Assembly (NCBI RefSeq): GCF_016920785.2
Contig: NW_024609956.1
Location: 1 to 64,000 of the forward strand
Direction: 5' to 3'
Length of the DNA: 64,000 nt
Source: Ixodes scapularis
Lineage: Eukaryota > Arthropoda > Arachnida > Ixodida > Ixodidae
Part shown: piece by piece, positions 52,935 through 63,393 of the stretch
Layout of the letters: every line of letters starts with the position of its first letter
Numbering within the stretch: position 1 is the first letter of the stretch
Notes under the pieces: model-generated
The model's input: only the letters and a program-made list of their open reading frames with translations
Databases searched by the model: none
What the model was told of the DNA's origin: nothing
Position numbers and translations under genes: made by a program

Positions 52935-53080
52935 AAAACGGAGACGCGGAACGATAAAAAAACGAACAAAACAACAAGTCTCAAACCCAGTTTGTAGTTT
53001 ATTTGAACAACGAACGTTGTTACATATACACATATACCTCGAGACCCTCACCACCAAAAAAGAAACACCTCCTCTTCACT
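52935..53080. repeat. Left arm of a ~3.5-kb inverted structure
   Basis: GGAACGATAAAAAAACGAAC, CAACAAGTCTCAAACCCAG, AGTTTATTTGAACAACGAAC and GACCCTCACCACCAAAAAA reappear in reverse at 55970-56050 and 56340-56450. Broken Penelope fragments and a palindrome lie between. The right arm is split by a LINE insertion. Confidence 0.7.
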
Positions 53081-53117
53081 AGGTCACCGAGAGCCGTACA
53101 TTCAGACAGAACCCATA

Positions 53118-53270
53118 TAATCATGTCGTATTACACCTGAGACTGCGGTGGAAGAAATCGGAAGAACTTTCAGTAGAAGGAACAGACACAGACGTTCTCT
53201 GTGTCTGTTCCTTCTACTGAAAGTTCTTCCGATTTCTTCCACCGCAGTCTCACGTGTAATACGACATGAT
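53118..53270. repeat. Near-perfect 75-bp-arm palindrome
   Basis: Starting TAATCATGTCGTATTACAC, the arm is repeated in exact reverse order to 53270 with essentially one mismatch (C/G at about 53137) and a loop of about 6 nt. The centre is CAGACACAGACGTTCTCTG. It would form a very stable hairpin. It could be a biological snap-back or a library/assembly artefact. Confidence 0.9.
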
Positions 53271-53329
53271 TAGCTACCACCAGCTCGCCTGCACTCTCAC
53301 CGTCTTTTCACTAATAGGACCCATATGAT

Positions 53330-53470
53330 TCATGATTCAGGCATATCTAAATGATTCACACCAACCAGCCACCATGATGACCTCGCTTGAGGGCTGACCA
53401 GCCACATGCGATAACAGGAAACTCCAGCTCCAGCACAGCCCTTACAATTTTTAGAAAACCCATAAAACAA
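53330..53470 (-). repeat. Inverted copy of 55330-55470
   Basis: On the minus strand it reads SCYRMWLVSPQA and GVNHLDMPES, closely matching the plus-strand CYRMWLVSHQAGSS and VNHLDLSEC at 55.35-55.46 kb. The source is unknown, probably a terminal part of the Penelope family. Confidence 0.6.
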
Positions 53471-53604
53471 GACCTTATAGAGACACACAAAAAAAAAAAA
53501 AAAAAAACAACGCTTCATATTACTGTTTAATGCCAAGGACGGTGTGCTTACACAATTACCAGAGGTCAAAATACGCATGGTCTCTCTCAGAACTCTCCTA
53601 ACAC

Positions 53605-54292
53605 TGCTGATTGTTGGGCTAGTTGGTATTGCCGTGAGAAAACATGATTGCGCTTTAAGACATAGACAGAAGAAGGACACCACAGAGCGCTTACTTTCAA
53701 CTGATTTAATCCAAGAGCCTCAGCGTAGATACACACTGCGTCACCGCACCACATCTCAACCAATCCGTGGCCCTGCCGCGGACCGCAAATACACTATCTC
53801 TTTTTCTGCAAAGTCAATTGAAACCACGCATGACTGCAGGTGAAAACCATTATTTGCTTCTTCCACTGTTCTCGCTAGGCACAAAGATAAGACGGTTAGA
53901 GAGATAATTGAGGCGGACGCCATCAATAGTTCCGGCACGTGTTGTACACGTGTTTTTTTCTGGCACCCCTGAGCACCACCCGAAAAGGAGGCTAACCTTT
54001 CTAATTTGTGCTGAGCTTTGAAAACTAAATTTACACAGATCCTCTCTGCCACTGATATAAAGTTATGAGAGATTCCAAGGTAGCTGGGCACACACACAAC
54101 ACTCTTTACAACCGGCTTTTTTTCCCACAGGAGCCGGATTAAACGTACGTTCCTCCTTATACCTTGAGCACAACTGTGACAATCCCATCCTGGTGTAATT
54201 GTTAAAATGGTTGTGAACGAAAATTGAGCTTGGCAAAAGGTCTTGACGGTTTTTATCCAGAAATGCCCGACAGAAGTGGAGCAACTGTCCAT
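53605..54292 (-). pseudogene. Penelope-like fragment, C-terminal region (minus)
   Basis: GTTGGGCTAGTTGGTATTGC at 53611 is the same terminal motif as at 60817. The minus ORF at 53756-54292 contains CVPSYLGISHNFISVAERI and, near its end, EKEIVYLRSAAGPRIG, which corresponds to FDKEVQFMQVAARPGVG of the intact element. Frames are scrambled and the GIY-YIG core is lost. Confidence 0.65.
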
Positions 54293-54354
54293 TGTCGCTC
54301 AAAAACTCTGAGCAATTGATTTATATATTGAATCCGCATCATGGAAGAAGGTGC

Positions 54355-55110
54355 GATGTGACAACTGTAGACATCAAGAACTACTCTATGAATAAGTCGG
54401 AGCTCTTAATAAGGGTCAGGAGGTGGTGTGATGATAATCTAGTAAAGTTGCAGTCTGCCACTGGAATTGATGTAGATAGTTTTATCAGCATTCTGGAGTT
54501 TCAATTAGAGTCCACTGCCGTAGACTTTGATGGTTCTCTTTTTATTCAAAAACAGGGTGTGTGTATCGGGTCGTGACTTGCTCCAGTGTTGTCCGAGATT
54601 TTTTTTTTTTTTTTAAACGAGACTTATGTACACGTTGACACGGTTGTGCGGTCCTTGTCGATTGGACCGCACAACTCTGCCATCGCAACAGTCGAATTAA
54701 GTACTTATAGACGTACTGTTGCACACGGAAAAGGGCCTGTGCTGGAGGTACGGCAAGGTATCAGCCAAGCCTCTGTTGGCAGCTGACAGCTGTCACTTTA
54801 AAATAGTTAAGAGTGGTATAATTGCGCCTGCGATGGATAACGCCTGTAAAGAATCCCGTATGTTTTGGGTTGGTGAGGCAGCCGAGTTGCAAAAGATGCG
54901 TCGTTTGGAAGCGGGCCATCACCACGATGTAATTGTTAGAGTTGTGCTCAAGGTGCTAAAGGTTTAATCCGGCTCCTGTGGAAAAACCGGTTGTGAAGAA
55001 TGTTGTGTGTGTGCCTTACTACCATGGAATCTCATAACTTTATATCAGTGGCAAATAGGTTCGGTGTAAATTTATTTTTCAAAGCTCAGCACAAATTAGA
55101 AAGGTCAACC
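54355..55110 (+). pseudogene. Penelope-like RT fragments (plus)
   Basis: VDIKNYSMNKSELLIRVRRW and GSLFIQKQGVCIGS correspond to the RT segment SLDIKDLYYSLPHDKLRSC and YLQKEGICIGS of the intact copy. A stop follows at the conserved CIGS-CLAP position and a poly-T insertion after it. Later blocks (IVKSGIIAPAMDNAC; VCVPYYHGISHNFISVANR) are further downstream parts. It lies head-to-head with the minus fragment. Confidence 0.7.
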
Positions 55111-55474
55111 CCCTTTCTGTTGGTCTTCAGGGGCGCCAGAAAAAAACATAAGAACCCAGATGTAACTTTTCAAGCAGGAGTGGTGTACGGGACCCTCTCA
55201 TTTCGTCGAAACTCGTTTCGTGGAATTACGTATCGCAGAAAACTTTTCACGGACACACCTTTTGTCGACACGATCGTTTCATCAACACTCGTTAAGCGAA
55301 TTGCACGCTGTAGGGACATCTCGTCACGCGTGTATCATATTAGTAAGGGTTCTGATGGAGTTGTCTGTTATCGCATGTGGCTGGTCAGTCATCAAGCGGG
55401 GTCGTCTGGTTGGCAGGTTGGTGTTACCGTGAATCATTTGGATCTGTCTGAGTGTCCGGCTTTCAGTGACCTAC

Positions 55475-55975
55475 ACTCTAAAAAAAGGGTGTATTCTCAC
55501 ACCCTTTGTCCCATATAAGACACCCCAAAACTTCAGACGTCGATCTGACAGTACTAACTTTTACGAGAGGTTTAAAAGCCGTGTGGTACAACTTATTATC
55601 AATCAACCAATCAATCAATCATTTTATTTTTTCAAGTCAAATACAAATTCGACTTGAACGGTCCGCTGGCACAAAAGGCAGACAGGTTGCCCGACGAGGT
55701 GCCAGCGGCCGGTAATTAAAATAGCTAATGTATGTTTTACTAACTACAAAAAAAAAAAATAATAATCGGTGTTTTCTTGGCCCTACTGCAAAACCTCAGT
55801 GTTTTCTTTCTGTCGTCCTTGATACGTACTTCAGATATTTAATAAGTTAGATCGCTCCGTTATCAAGCCCCTCGTAAAATGTATAGCCGTCTGTGCGCTG
55901 TGCGTCGAACTAAAGGTTTGGGGTGCGTTATATGGGACAAAAGGGTGTATGGTGATACCGTATTTTAAAGAGTTA
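55475..55975. mobile_element. MITE with ~70-120-bp inverted ends
   Basis: CTCTAAAAAAAGGGTGTATT and ACCCTTTGTCCCATATAAG at the left correspond to AACTCTTTAAAATACGGTAT and ACCCTTTTGTCCCATATAAC in reverse at the right. A second matching block is TTTTACGAGRGG. The interior holds a (CAATCAAT)n run at 55605-55622 and a poly-A at 55750. Confidence 0.65.
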
Positions 55976-56059
55976 TTTTTTGGTGGGTGAGGGTCTTGAC
56001 TCTTGACGTATATATAAGAGCGTTCGTCGTTCAAATAAACTATACCCGTTTTTTCAAGA

Positions 56060-56150
56060 AAAAAAGAAAGCTTTGAGCATTTATTTATTTATTTATTTAT
56101 TTATTAAAGTACCCTCCAGGCCCAAAGGCATTACAGAGGGGGAGAGCACG
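56060..56150 (-). mobile_element. LINE 3' tail (minus), 5'-truncated
   Basis: In reverse: CTCTGTAATGCCTTTGGGCC, then GGAGGGTA, then AATAAATAAATAAATAAATA. This is the same layout as the plus-strand tail at 1020-1070. It splits the right arm of the 53-56 kb inverted structure. Confidence 0.7.
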
Positions 56151-56339
56151 TACATGAAACAAAGATGTTCGTATACGCGACGCAAAGTCTTACGAGATTT
56201 GGTTGTCGAAGAAAAAAGTGATGATTTTGGCGCTGGAACGTGCACGTCTTTATAATATATATAGTAGAATCCAGTAACATATATCTTAATTCTCCACATA
56301 AAGGTGGAAATTAGTAATGGTTCGTGAAGAGTCGGACTC

Positions 56340-56450
56340 TTTTTACTAGAGTTCTTGACGTGAAAACGGGTATAGAAGTTGTGTTTGAGACTTGTTGTCT
56401 TGTCCGTTATTTTTATCGTTCCGTGTCTCCCGTTACTATGGAAGTTCTTC
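56340..56450. repeat. Outer right arm of the inverted structure
   Basis: Reverse complement of 52940-52990 (CAACAAGTCTCAAAC, GGAACGATAAAAA). Together with 55970-56050 it is the right arm. Confidence 0.65.
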
Positions 56451-56459
56451 ACCAGCTCG

Positions 56460-56980
56460 CCTGTGTTTTTAAAGTGTTATAACGGATTAAACGGAATGAA
56501 CGGTTTTGTAGATTGCAAAACAATTTAATGAAAACTTTGTGAAATAATTTGATGCAAGAGGGCTATATTCGCGTCCGTTTTCAGGCTTCTTTCAAACGTA
56601 TTTTATTTTGATCCACACGCCTGGCTTGTTCCTTTCACATCGTGTTTCTAGGGTCCTTCTTTCTCGTTTTCACGCGGAGATCCAGCATCGGGGGTCGAAG
56701 TCGAGCCCCCATCCGGTCGAGTCGGGGAGGCTCTCCTTACGGGTCTTTGCCGCCAGCGTATTTGCTTACACTCCCGAGTTCAAAATCCTTGCGCCCTCGC
56801 ACATTTTGTTAATGTTGTCATGATCCTCTCGTTATGCGTCTAGCCATCGTGGAGGGCGGCGTCGGCGTGATGCGCTTGTAATCGGAGGATCTGCCGCGGT
56901 GCAAGGCGAGTTGGTTGAAATCGACGTCAATCGCTGCAGGTTGTTCGTGAAAAAAAAAAAAAAAGAGCTATTGTGCGGCA
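56460..56980. other. No recognised gene
   Basis: Nothing recognised apart from a short poly-A at 56950. Confidence 0.35.
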
Positions 56981-56989
56981 GCTTGGCGG

Positions 56990-57560
56990 CAATCCAGTGT
57001 GCCTTGCGGGGTAAACCCGGAAATGGTGTAGGTTTGATTGTTCACGTTGATGATGACTTAAGTGACAACGTACGGTCCGTGGAAAAGCAGGCCAAGTTTC
57101 GAGGTAGGAAGGCCGTTCGTGTACCATACCCTGTCCCTGACGCTGTATGGAGCTGGTCGATGTTTTGCATCGTAGGAGGAACGCTTCATGCCGTGAAGGT
57201 AAGCGAGGTTCGCGTTTGCAGCGTCGCAGTTCGCGCCGACGTCGCCGACCTCGTCGGGAAGCGGGGAAAATTCCATTGGTCGACGTGGGACAAAGTTGAA
57301 CAGGAATTCGAACGGTGATGTCTGGAGTCCGGCGTACGGCTGCTGGTTCACTTGAAAGCTGGTTGCCTGGAGGTAATCGCTCCAATGGTCGATGTCGCCA
57401 TTGACGTTCTTTCGCGCAGACATGGAAGGATTTTTCCGTTGGCGCGTTCGACAAAGCCGTTAGCTTCGGGAGTGTAAAGTACTGTTAGGGATGCTCTGAA
57501 TGTGCCTGTCGGCGAAGTACCGCGAAGCCGAACGAGAGGTTAGGACCCTGTCGTTGTCGG
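56990..57560 (-). pseudogene. Ty3/Gypsy integrase remnant, frameshifted
   Basis: Reading minus from 57550: ITDNDRVLTSRSASRYFADR (catalytic Asp segment), then, after a shift, EANGFVERANGKILPCLRE (catalytic Glu segment). After another shift, DHWSDYLQATSFQVNQQPYA and SPFEFLFNFVPRRP, then HRPAPYSVRDRVW and HGPYVV. This is the order of a Gypsy-class integrase core and C-terminus. At least two frameshifts make it non-functional. No gag or RT was recognised nearby. Confidence 0.78.
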
Positions 57561-57839
57561 TGATCGAATAACGTGCTCGGTCGACTTGTTAGGTACGGGG
57601 CGCGCGACAAGCGCGTGGTGAGGTGGAACGCGGTGATAAAATACCTGTTGTCGTCGGCCCTCGTCTTGCGGAGGATCTTGGGCTGCGGCTGCCAGCCGGC
57701 GACATATTCTCTTACAAACGAGAGTAAACGAGACGCCGAAGTACCTGATTCTTCTAACGGACGTACTCTTCACAGCGAAGGCAATATCCAGAAAGCGAAG
57801 GCTCTCCAGAAAAAAATAAAATAAAAAAGTGTGTTCCTT

Positions 57840-58090
57840 TTTATGGGATTTGCATCTTGTTTTCCAAATTCAAACGAATCTTTTCTCTCTCCCCCTCACT
57901 CTCTAATTTACACCCCTCCCCTCCCTTCCCTCTTCCGCGCCACGCCGCCGCCGATCCGTTGATCCCCGCGCCGTCAACACGCCGCCGCCGGAGGTACAAA
58001 CATCGGCGCGCCGCCGCCGGCGATTTCTGACCGGCGCACAGGTCTAGTGTGTCGTTAGCGTTGTATTTGCGTGTTCCAAAATGCACTCGA
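57840..58090. repeat. GC-rich CCG/GGC block, possible LTR part
   Basis: GCGCGCCGCCGCCGG and CACGCCGCCGCCGG strings plus a CT-rich run (57885-57940). It lies upstream of the integrase remnant on the minus strand, so it may be LTR sequence of the same element. That is inference only. Confidence 0.35.
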
Positions 58091-58099
58091 TCTTACTCT

Positions 58100-60800
58100 A
58101 GTGTTAGGTGTTTTTTTTTTTACTTAGGCGTTCTAAAACCTGACCACGTCCCACCGTTACTAGACCCGCGTCCAACGTTTTTAATTGGTTTTTGTCAATT
58201 TGTGATGTCACGTGACACAACCCGCCAGAGCACTAGTGCGCCAGAGTAACTCGAATTCATTTGGAATACGGCCTTGGTTTCGTTGTTTCGTAACCATAGC
58301 GTAATTAATTATTTAAAAAACTAAAACATTTAAATTTAATTACTAACACTGTTTACAAGCGTTTATTTGATTTTGAAATCTACTTAGGCGCCTTCCAATC
58401 CACAGAAAACTGCACGCACATCGACATTATCAATGGCGGCCGTCGACGGTTAAGCTGCAGCTGCGCTCCTCTTCTGCACTATAAGGTTTGGAGTGTGTCT
58501 TCTACATATACGGTTTAATCGCCTAGTCGTAAAGTTTGCTCTGGGGAAGGTAAGAGTGGGTGCCCATTGTCCAGGCAGGTGTTTCTGCTTCTCGAGTGCT
58601 CGCGCAACGAAAGCAGTGGACGTAGCTTCATGTACGTACGTATGACACCTTCCCCAATGAAGCTCGCGCGCACGGACGCACACAATGTTTTGTTTGAATT
58701 TCTAAAAAGCTTTGAACTCGCCCCAAGGGGTGGGGGATCATGGTAGCTAGCGTGAGCAACGCAAAAGGAATAAGTCTCTTAGCGGAACCTTATATCCCTT
58801 TTTGAGGCTTCTACGAATTTCCTTTACAATTTTAGCGCTCTGCCTACTACAAGAAAAAAAAAAAAAAAAAAAAAAAGAAGAAGAGAGAGAGAGAAGACAT
58901 CTGAACAGTTGAACAAATGAGTCAGTAAAGAAGAGTGTGACATAATTTTGTTGACATTAAGGGCTTCAAACTGGGAGAGGCAAGAGTTGATAGTACACTG
59001 AGTATACTGAGCACCTCTGCAGTTTTAAGCGTTAAACGTGTGGTGTAATGAACAACCTGACAGCACTTGAGCACCTGCTGTGCACCTGCAGCTCCCACAT
59101 AGCTCGCAAGTGTCGCCATTGCTGGGTACTGACAGATTGTTCCAGTTAGTGGTTTCTTCAAACTACAACTTATGTGGTGTGAAGCTAACACGACGAACCG
59201 AACGCTCGCGGCGCATAAAATATTGGCATGGCTGAGAATGACGTCACATGCAAGCTGTGTACCGTAACCACAGAAACATCCCAGGTACAGTCAGCATCAA
59301 AATGAGGTGGAGCGACGGCCAGATTCAGCTTACCCCTGACGGGATAAGCCGTGTAGAGCAAGACTGGAACAGGCTGCTGTGATTTTATGCAAGGGGGAGG
59401 TTAATGGTAATGATAAGCTGTGCATTTAGCCAACAACAACTGATTGTAAACAAAGAAAACATGACAGGCGTGATGATGCATCAAAACCAACAGCTGGCCC
59501 TGCAACGAGTTCTCCCAACCTTGGAGCCTCGCCTATGCATGAAATCTCGGTGGTCCGTTCCAGCCTCGCTCTCAGTGCTATCGCGACAGTGGCACCACAT
59601 GTGAGATTTTTGCCACTCCGGCCGGTGTGGCGACAAGCCAGCTCATTTTGATGCCGCCTGTACAAGAGCGAATCCAGCCAACGTGTTGAAAGCCCATTGA
59701 ACAAGCTGACCTAGCAGAGACGATTGTTGCACCTTTAGCAACAAATACAAAAATCGCACAACCGAATATGCTTACTCTTTGGCCTCCCATCAGCAGGAGG
59801 ATGGTAGGACTCTTTGCTAAAAAATCACACTTCATTAATGTTACGCCCTCGCTAGCCCACACAAAAGCTGGTTACATTTTGAACAACATATTACTCTGAT
59901 CATATCTAACAAAACTGATGTACACTGACTATTTACACCTCCACCCGCCCGCTAAATTTACCAGCCGTGTTTATTGTTTTTATCATGTCCTAGACTTGGA
60001 AGCAAGCCCTATAACACCTTCCATGTTAAGACCCGAAATCACAGCATGTGTGTGCTTACGCTAACTTCCTACCAGTCCAGACGAAAGATAGTTGCACTCT
60101 TAAAGGGGCCCTGCAAGGACTTTTTTTACTGGTTTTTAATTTGCACCGAACCTGAGCGCATTGAACGTAGTAACTCGAATTTCGCTTTATTTTAGAAGTT
60201 ATAGGCAAATTAAAATTACAAAAACAAGCAAAAAATAACCTCCTTCATGACGTCCTTGGTTGCTTGAGTGGCCGTGAACTAGAGAAGGGGTAGCGAGCTC
60301 AGCGAGCGCTCACGGCTGCCGCACTCCGTTTTGACGGCTCAAGAGGACGCCACTAAAGCATGTTCTGGATATGAAGCGGGCAGCCAGGGTGGCTCGCAAT
60401 ACATGTGCTGCGCAATTAAACACCAATTCGGCATGACATTTCATTGGCCACAAACGACAGCAAACATACGGTAAAGATCAGTTCAGAACAAGAGCCACTT
60501 CGCGCTGCCATACCGCGCAACGGCCAAACCGCAAGCGAAACCTGCTTCGAAGGCCTTCAGAACGCTCGGAACCGGTTGTATCCTCGAGCCGGTATACAAC
60601 CACAGCGCCGCCGCGTACATCCGGGACCTTTGTAACTCACTGCTCGTTCGTGCCTCATCCCACTACCCTTTTCTAGTATGCGCAGCCTTTTCCACTGCTT
60701 GGTGGCGGGTATGTCGACGGGTCATTTCTTGTTTCCGTACTTTATAAACTGCATTTGTTTCTTTTCTGATCTAAAATACTGAACAAAAGCTACTTTCATA
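58100..60800. other. No recognised gene
   Basis: An A/GA simple repeat at 58852-58892 is the only clear structure. The ORFs at 59404-59604, 59426-59704 and 60444-60635 have no features. Confidence 0.35.
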
Positions 60801-61459
60801 TCAAAGCTGTGTGTTGGGCTAGTTGGTATTGGTCTTGGGTTGCCAAAGGCATGGTAGCGCTTTTTTGGACGAGGACAAAAGAAAGAAAGACAAGACAGAC
60901 ACGAGCGCTGACTGCAACTATTTAATCAACATGGAAATGAGGCATATATACACGCTTCGATCCTATCAATCAACCAACCCCAGGCCTAGCCGCCACCTGC
61001 ATGAACTGCACTTCCTTATCGAAAAGGTCGATAGATGCAACGCTGACACACCCCAGCCCTGCCCTTTTTATTTCGTCTGCTTCAATAATCTCCCTAACAG
61101 TTCTATTTTTATGTTTAGCAAGTACGGAACATGAGTCAAACAAAGGTTTGCATCCGCAGTCATGGCAGTGCACTGAAAGATGGCCATCCCGATAGTTTTT
61201 TACGTTCAGACTATGTTCTCGGAGCCTATCGTTCAGGCATCTCCCAGTCTGACCAACATACTTCTTACCGCATGTTAAGGGAATCTGATATACCACACCC
61301 TCAACACAAACGACAAACGGATTTCTGTGCTTAATCACACAACCCAGCGAGGCTTTCCGGAAAGGGTTCGTCAAATGACTAAGCCTGGCTAGCTTCTCTG
61401 GCGCAGAAAAGACCACTTTAGTGTTTATGCGGCTTGCTATTTTCTTTAGGTTATGCGCC
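60801..61459. repeat. Direct repeat (pseudo-LTR) of the Penelope pair
   Basis: Identical by eye to 63342-64000 at an offset of 2,541 bp. It covers the 3' end of the element and the GIY-YIG coding end. The repeat continues past the window on the right. Confidence 0.9.
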
Positions 61460-63341
61460 GTCTTGTGCATATAAGGCACGACTGCAATCCTTTGTTTACT
61501 CCTGGCCTCTTCTGGACGGGTGTTGCCCTTAGCTCGAAGCCTCTTAAGGATCACCTCGGCTACCGACACCAGTACAGCCTCCGGGTAGCCAGCCGCCAAC
61601 AGACGTTCAGACTGCTCCTGGACACTCAAATGTGCCACGTGGTGACATGACTTATGAAGGGCGTTCTTGAAGCACAAATTAACAATCCCTCTCTTAACCA
61701 GTTTTGAGTGGGACGAATTAAAAGGCAGCAGGGGCTTGTTGGCTCTAGGTTGATACATCCAACATACATGATTCTCGACGAAAGTAAGCCTGATGTCGAG
61801 GAAACGGATGACACCATCTACGGGCACTTCATGTGTAAGTTTCAGGGGATGAAGGGCATCACTAAACATAGTTAAAAGACTATCCACCACCGAATGGAAA
61901 TGTGTCGAGTCGCAGTTAAGAAATACTAAAAAATCATCAACAAATCTAAAACACTTCCTTACGTTAAAATCGCTCAGGCAGTCCGAAAGGACTCTGTCAT
62001 GATACGCTAAAAAAATGTCACTTAAAATGGGCGCTAAACATGAGCCGATACAAATACCTTCCTTTTGAAGGTACGTGTCTTTGTTCCATTCCGCGAAAGT
62101 AGACTTAAGATAAAACGAGAGTAGATCTAAAAAGTCATCCACCGTCACGCCCACAGCGTTTTGAAAAGCCACAACCCCATACCCCTGAATACAATCCTCA
62201 ACGCAACTTCGTAATTTGTCATGAGGTAAGGAGTAATAAAGATCTTTAATGTCCAATGAACATGCTAAAATACCTACGTCAGCGTTCATCTTCAAAAAAT
62301 CCACCACTTCGTCAGAGCTCCTGACTAAAAACGGGTCGTCAATGGTAAGGATCTTTAGTTTATCTTGCAACCACAAGGCAATCGACTTTTGCCAAGTGCC
62401 ATGCTCAGAGACTATGACCCTCAAAGGCCAGTCTTCCTTATGTGTTTTCACACTGAACATAATCTGTAAACAACCACTTCTGCTATTTTCAACGCTTTTA
62501 GCCAAGCGGGTCAGGTTTAACCTATTACAAAGACGCTTCCCCTCTCCCTTCAGTTTTTTCAGAGGCACATCCTGCCGTAGATTGAACACGGAGGTGATAG
62601 CCTCGAGGGCTTTCCCTCCGAATTCCCCCTCCGTTAAAACAACAAAACCCCCTTCTTTATCAGCGGGAAGGACCGACAAGTGCCGTTCCCTTAACAAAGA
62701 GACGACACGTCTAACTGGCAGACGGGACGGTGCCGGTTTTTTACGGGGTAACGCATCCACACCCTCAGATATGCATCTCTTAATTTCGTCCTCTGGAGCG
62801 CACCTAGAGACATCCCGGACAAGCCCTAGAAGTTCCGGAGCACTCATAACCGGTTCAACGGCAAACTTAGGCCCTAAAGCAAGTACCCGTCTAGCTTCCT
62901 CAGGGAGCTGCACATCACTTACAGTCCTGACGTTGCAAGTAACCACTGGACGTTTCTTGGGTATGCTGCCTCTAAGACGTGTCAGCGACTGCTGCCAGAT
63001 GAATTCCGTGCACCGGTCCACGATGCCGAAGAACTCCCGCAGTCGTCGGCTGTCCGAATCCGGCTTGCCAGGGTCCCGAAGAATAGAGCACAGCAGATCC
63101 TTGTAGAGACGCACTTGCCGTCGCCATTCAGATCTCAGGACCTTCAGAATTCTTGTTCCATGACCGGCCGACGGAAGGAACCCGCCAAACAGCCGCATAA
63201 TTTCTTCGGGCAAGTGCTTACAGCGTATGCAAAAAGTAAGCGTGCGAGCCATACAGGCGGCGTTGGCAAGGAGTGAAGCGATGAAGCAAGGATCCAACGA
63301 AGAACATTTAAAAGGGCCCGATGTACTAGAAATGAGACTTA
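60801..63341 (-). mobile_element. Full-length Penelope-like element, copy A
   Basis: The 2,541-bp unit is bounded by the repeat beginning TCAAAGCTGTGTGTTGGGCT at 60801 and again at 63342. A complete RT plus GIY-YIG ORF lies on the minus strand. A second, at least partial, copy is head-to-tail on its 5' side, giving the pseudo-LTR arrangement typical of Penelope elements. Copies look identical over the 659 bp visible. Confidence 0.88.
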
Positions 63342-63393
63342 TCAAAGCTGTGTGTTGGGCTAGTTGGTATTGGTCTTGGGTTGCCAAAGGCAT
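60970..63393 (-). CDS. Penelope polyprotein: reverse transcriptase + GIY-YIG
   Basis: An intact 807-codon ORF. The RT part has CSLDIKDLYYS (Asp381) and FRFVDDF (Asp486-Asp487, the catalytic pair), preceded by the KEGICIGSCLAPILSD block. The C-terminal endonuclease has Y702 and KYVGQTGR (Y712-V-G, Arg718), then a Cys/His cluster (HCHDCGC), then REIIEADE with the candidate catalytic Glu. Penelope enzymes nick DNA with the GIY-YIG domain and prime reverse transcription there. The listed first Met lies 52 bp inside the upstream copy's repeat, so the promoter and leader come from the adjacent copy. An internal start (MARTLTFC) is possible. It appears fully functional by residues. Confidence 0.92.
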   Translation of the reverse strand: MPLATQDQYQLAQHTALISLISSTSGPFKCSSLDPCFIASLLANAACMARTLTFCIRCKHLPEEIMRLFGGFLPSAGHGTRILKVLRSEWRRQVRLYKDLLCSILRDPGKPDSDSRRLREFFGIVDRCTEFIWQQSLTRLRGSIPKKRPVVTCNVRTVSDVQLPEEARRVLALGPKFAVEPVMSAPELLGLVRDVSRCAPEDEIKRCISEGVDALPRKKPAPSRLPVRRVVSLLRERHLSVLPADKEGGFVVLTEGEFGGKALEAITSVFNLRQDVPLKKLKGEGKRLCNRLNLTRLAKSVENSRSGCLQIMFSVKTHKEDWPLRVIVSEHGTWQKSIALWLQDKLKILTIDDPFLVRSSDEVVDFLKMNADVGILACSLDIKDLYYSLPHDKLRSCVEDCIQGYGVVAFQNAVGVTVDDFLDLLSFYLKSTFAEWNKDTYLQKEGICIGSCLAPILSDIFLAYHDRVLSDCLSDFNVRKCFRFVDDFLVFLNCDSTHFHSVVDSLLTMFSDALHPLKLTHEVPVDGVIRFLDIRLTFVENHVCWMYQPRANKPLLPFNSSHSKLVKRGIVNLCFKNALHKSCHHVAHLSVQEQSERLLAAGYPEAVLVSVAEVILKRLRAKGNTRPEEARSKQRIAVVPYMHKTAHNLKKIASRINTKVVFSAPEKLARLSHLTNPFRKASLGCVIKHRNPFVVCVEGVVYQIPLTCGKKYVGQTGRCLNDRLREHSLNVKNYRDGHLSVHCHDCGCKPLFDSCSVLAKHKNRTVREIIEADEIKRAGLGCVSVASIDLFDKEVQFMQVAARPGVG

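Noticed and set aside
62249..63106. 285-codon plus ORF
   Set aside because: Antisense to the Penelope polyprotein; no features of its own.
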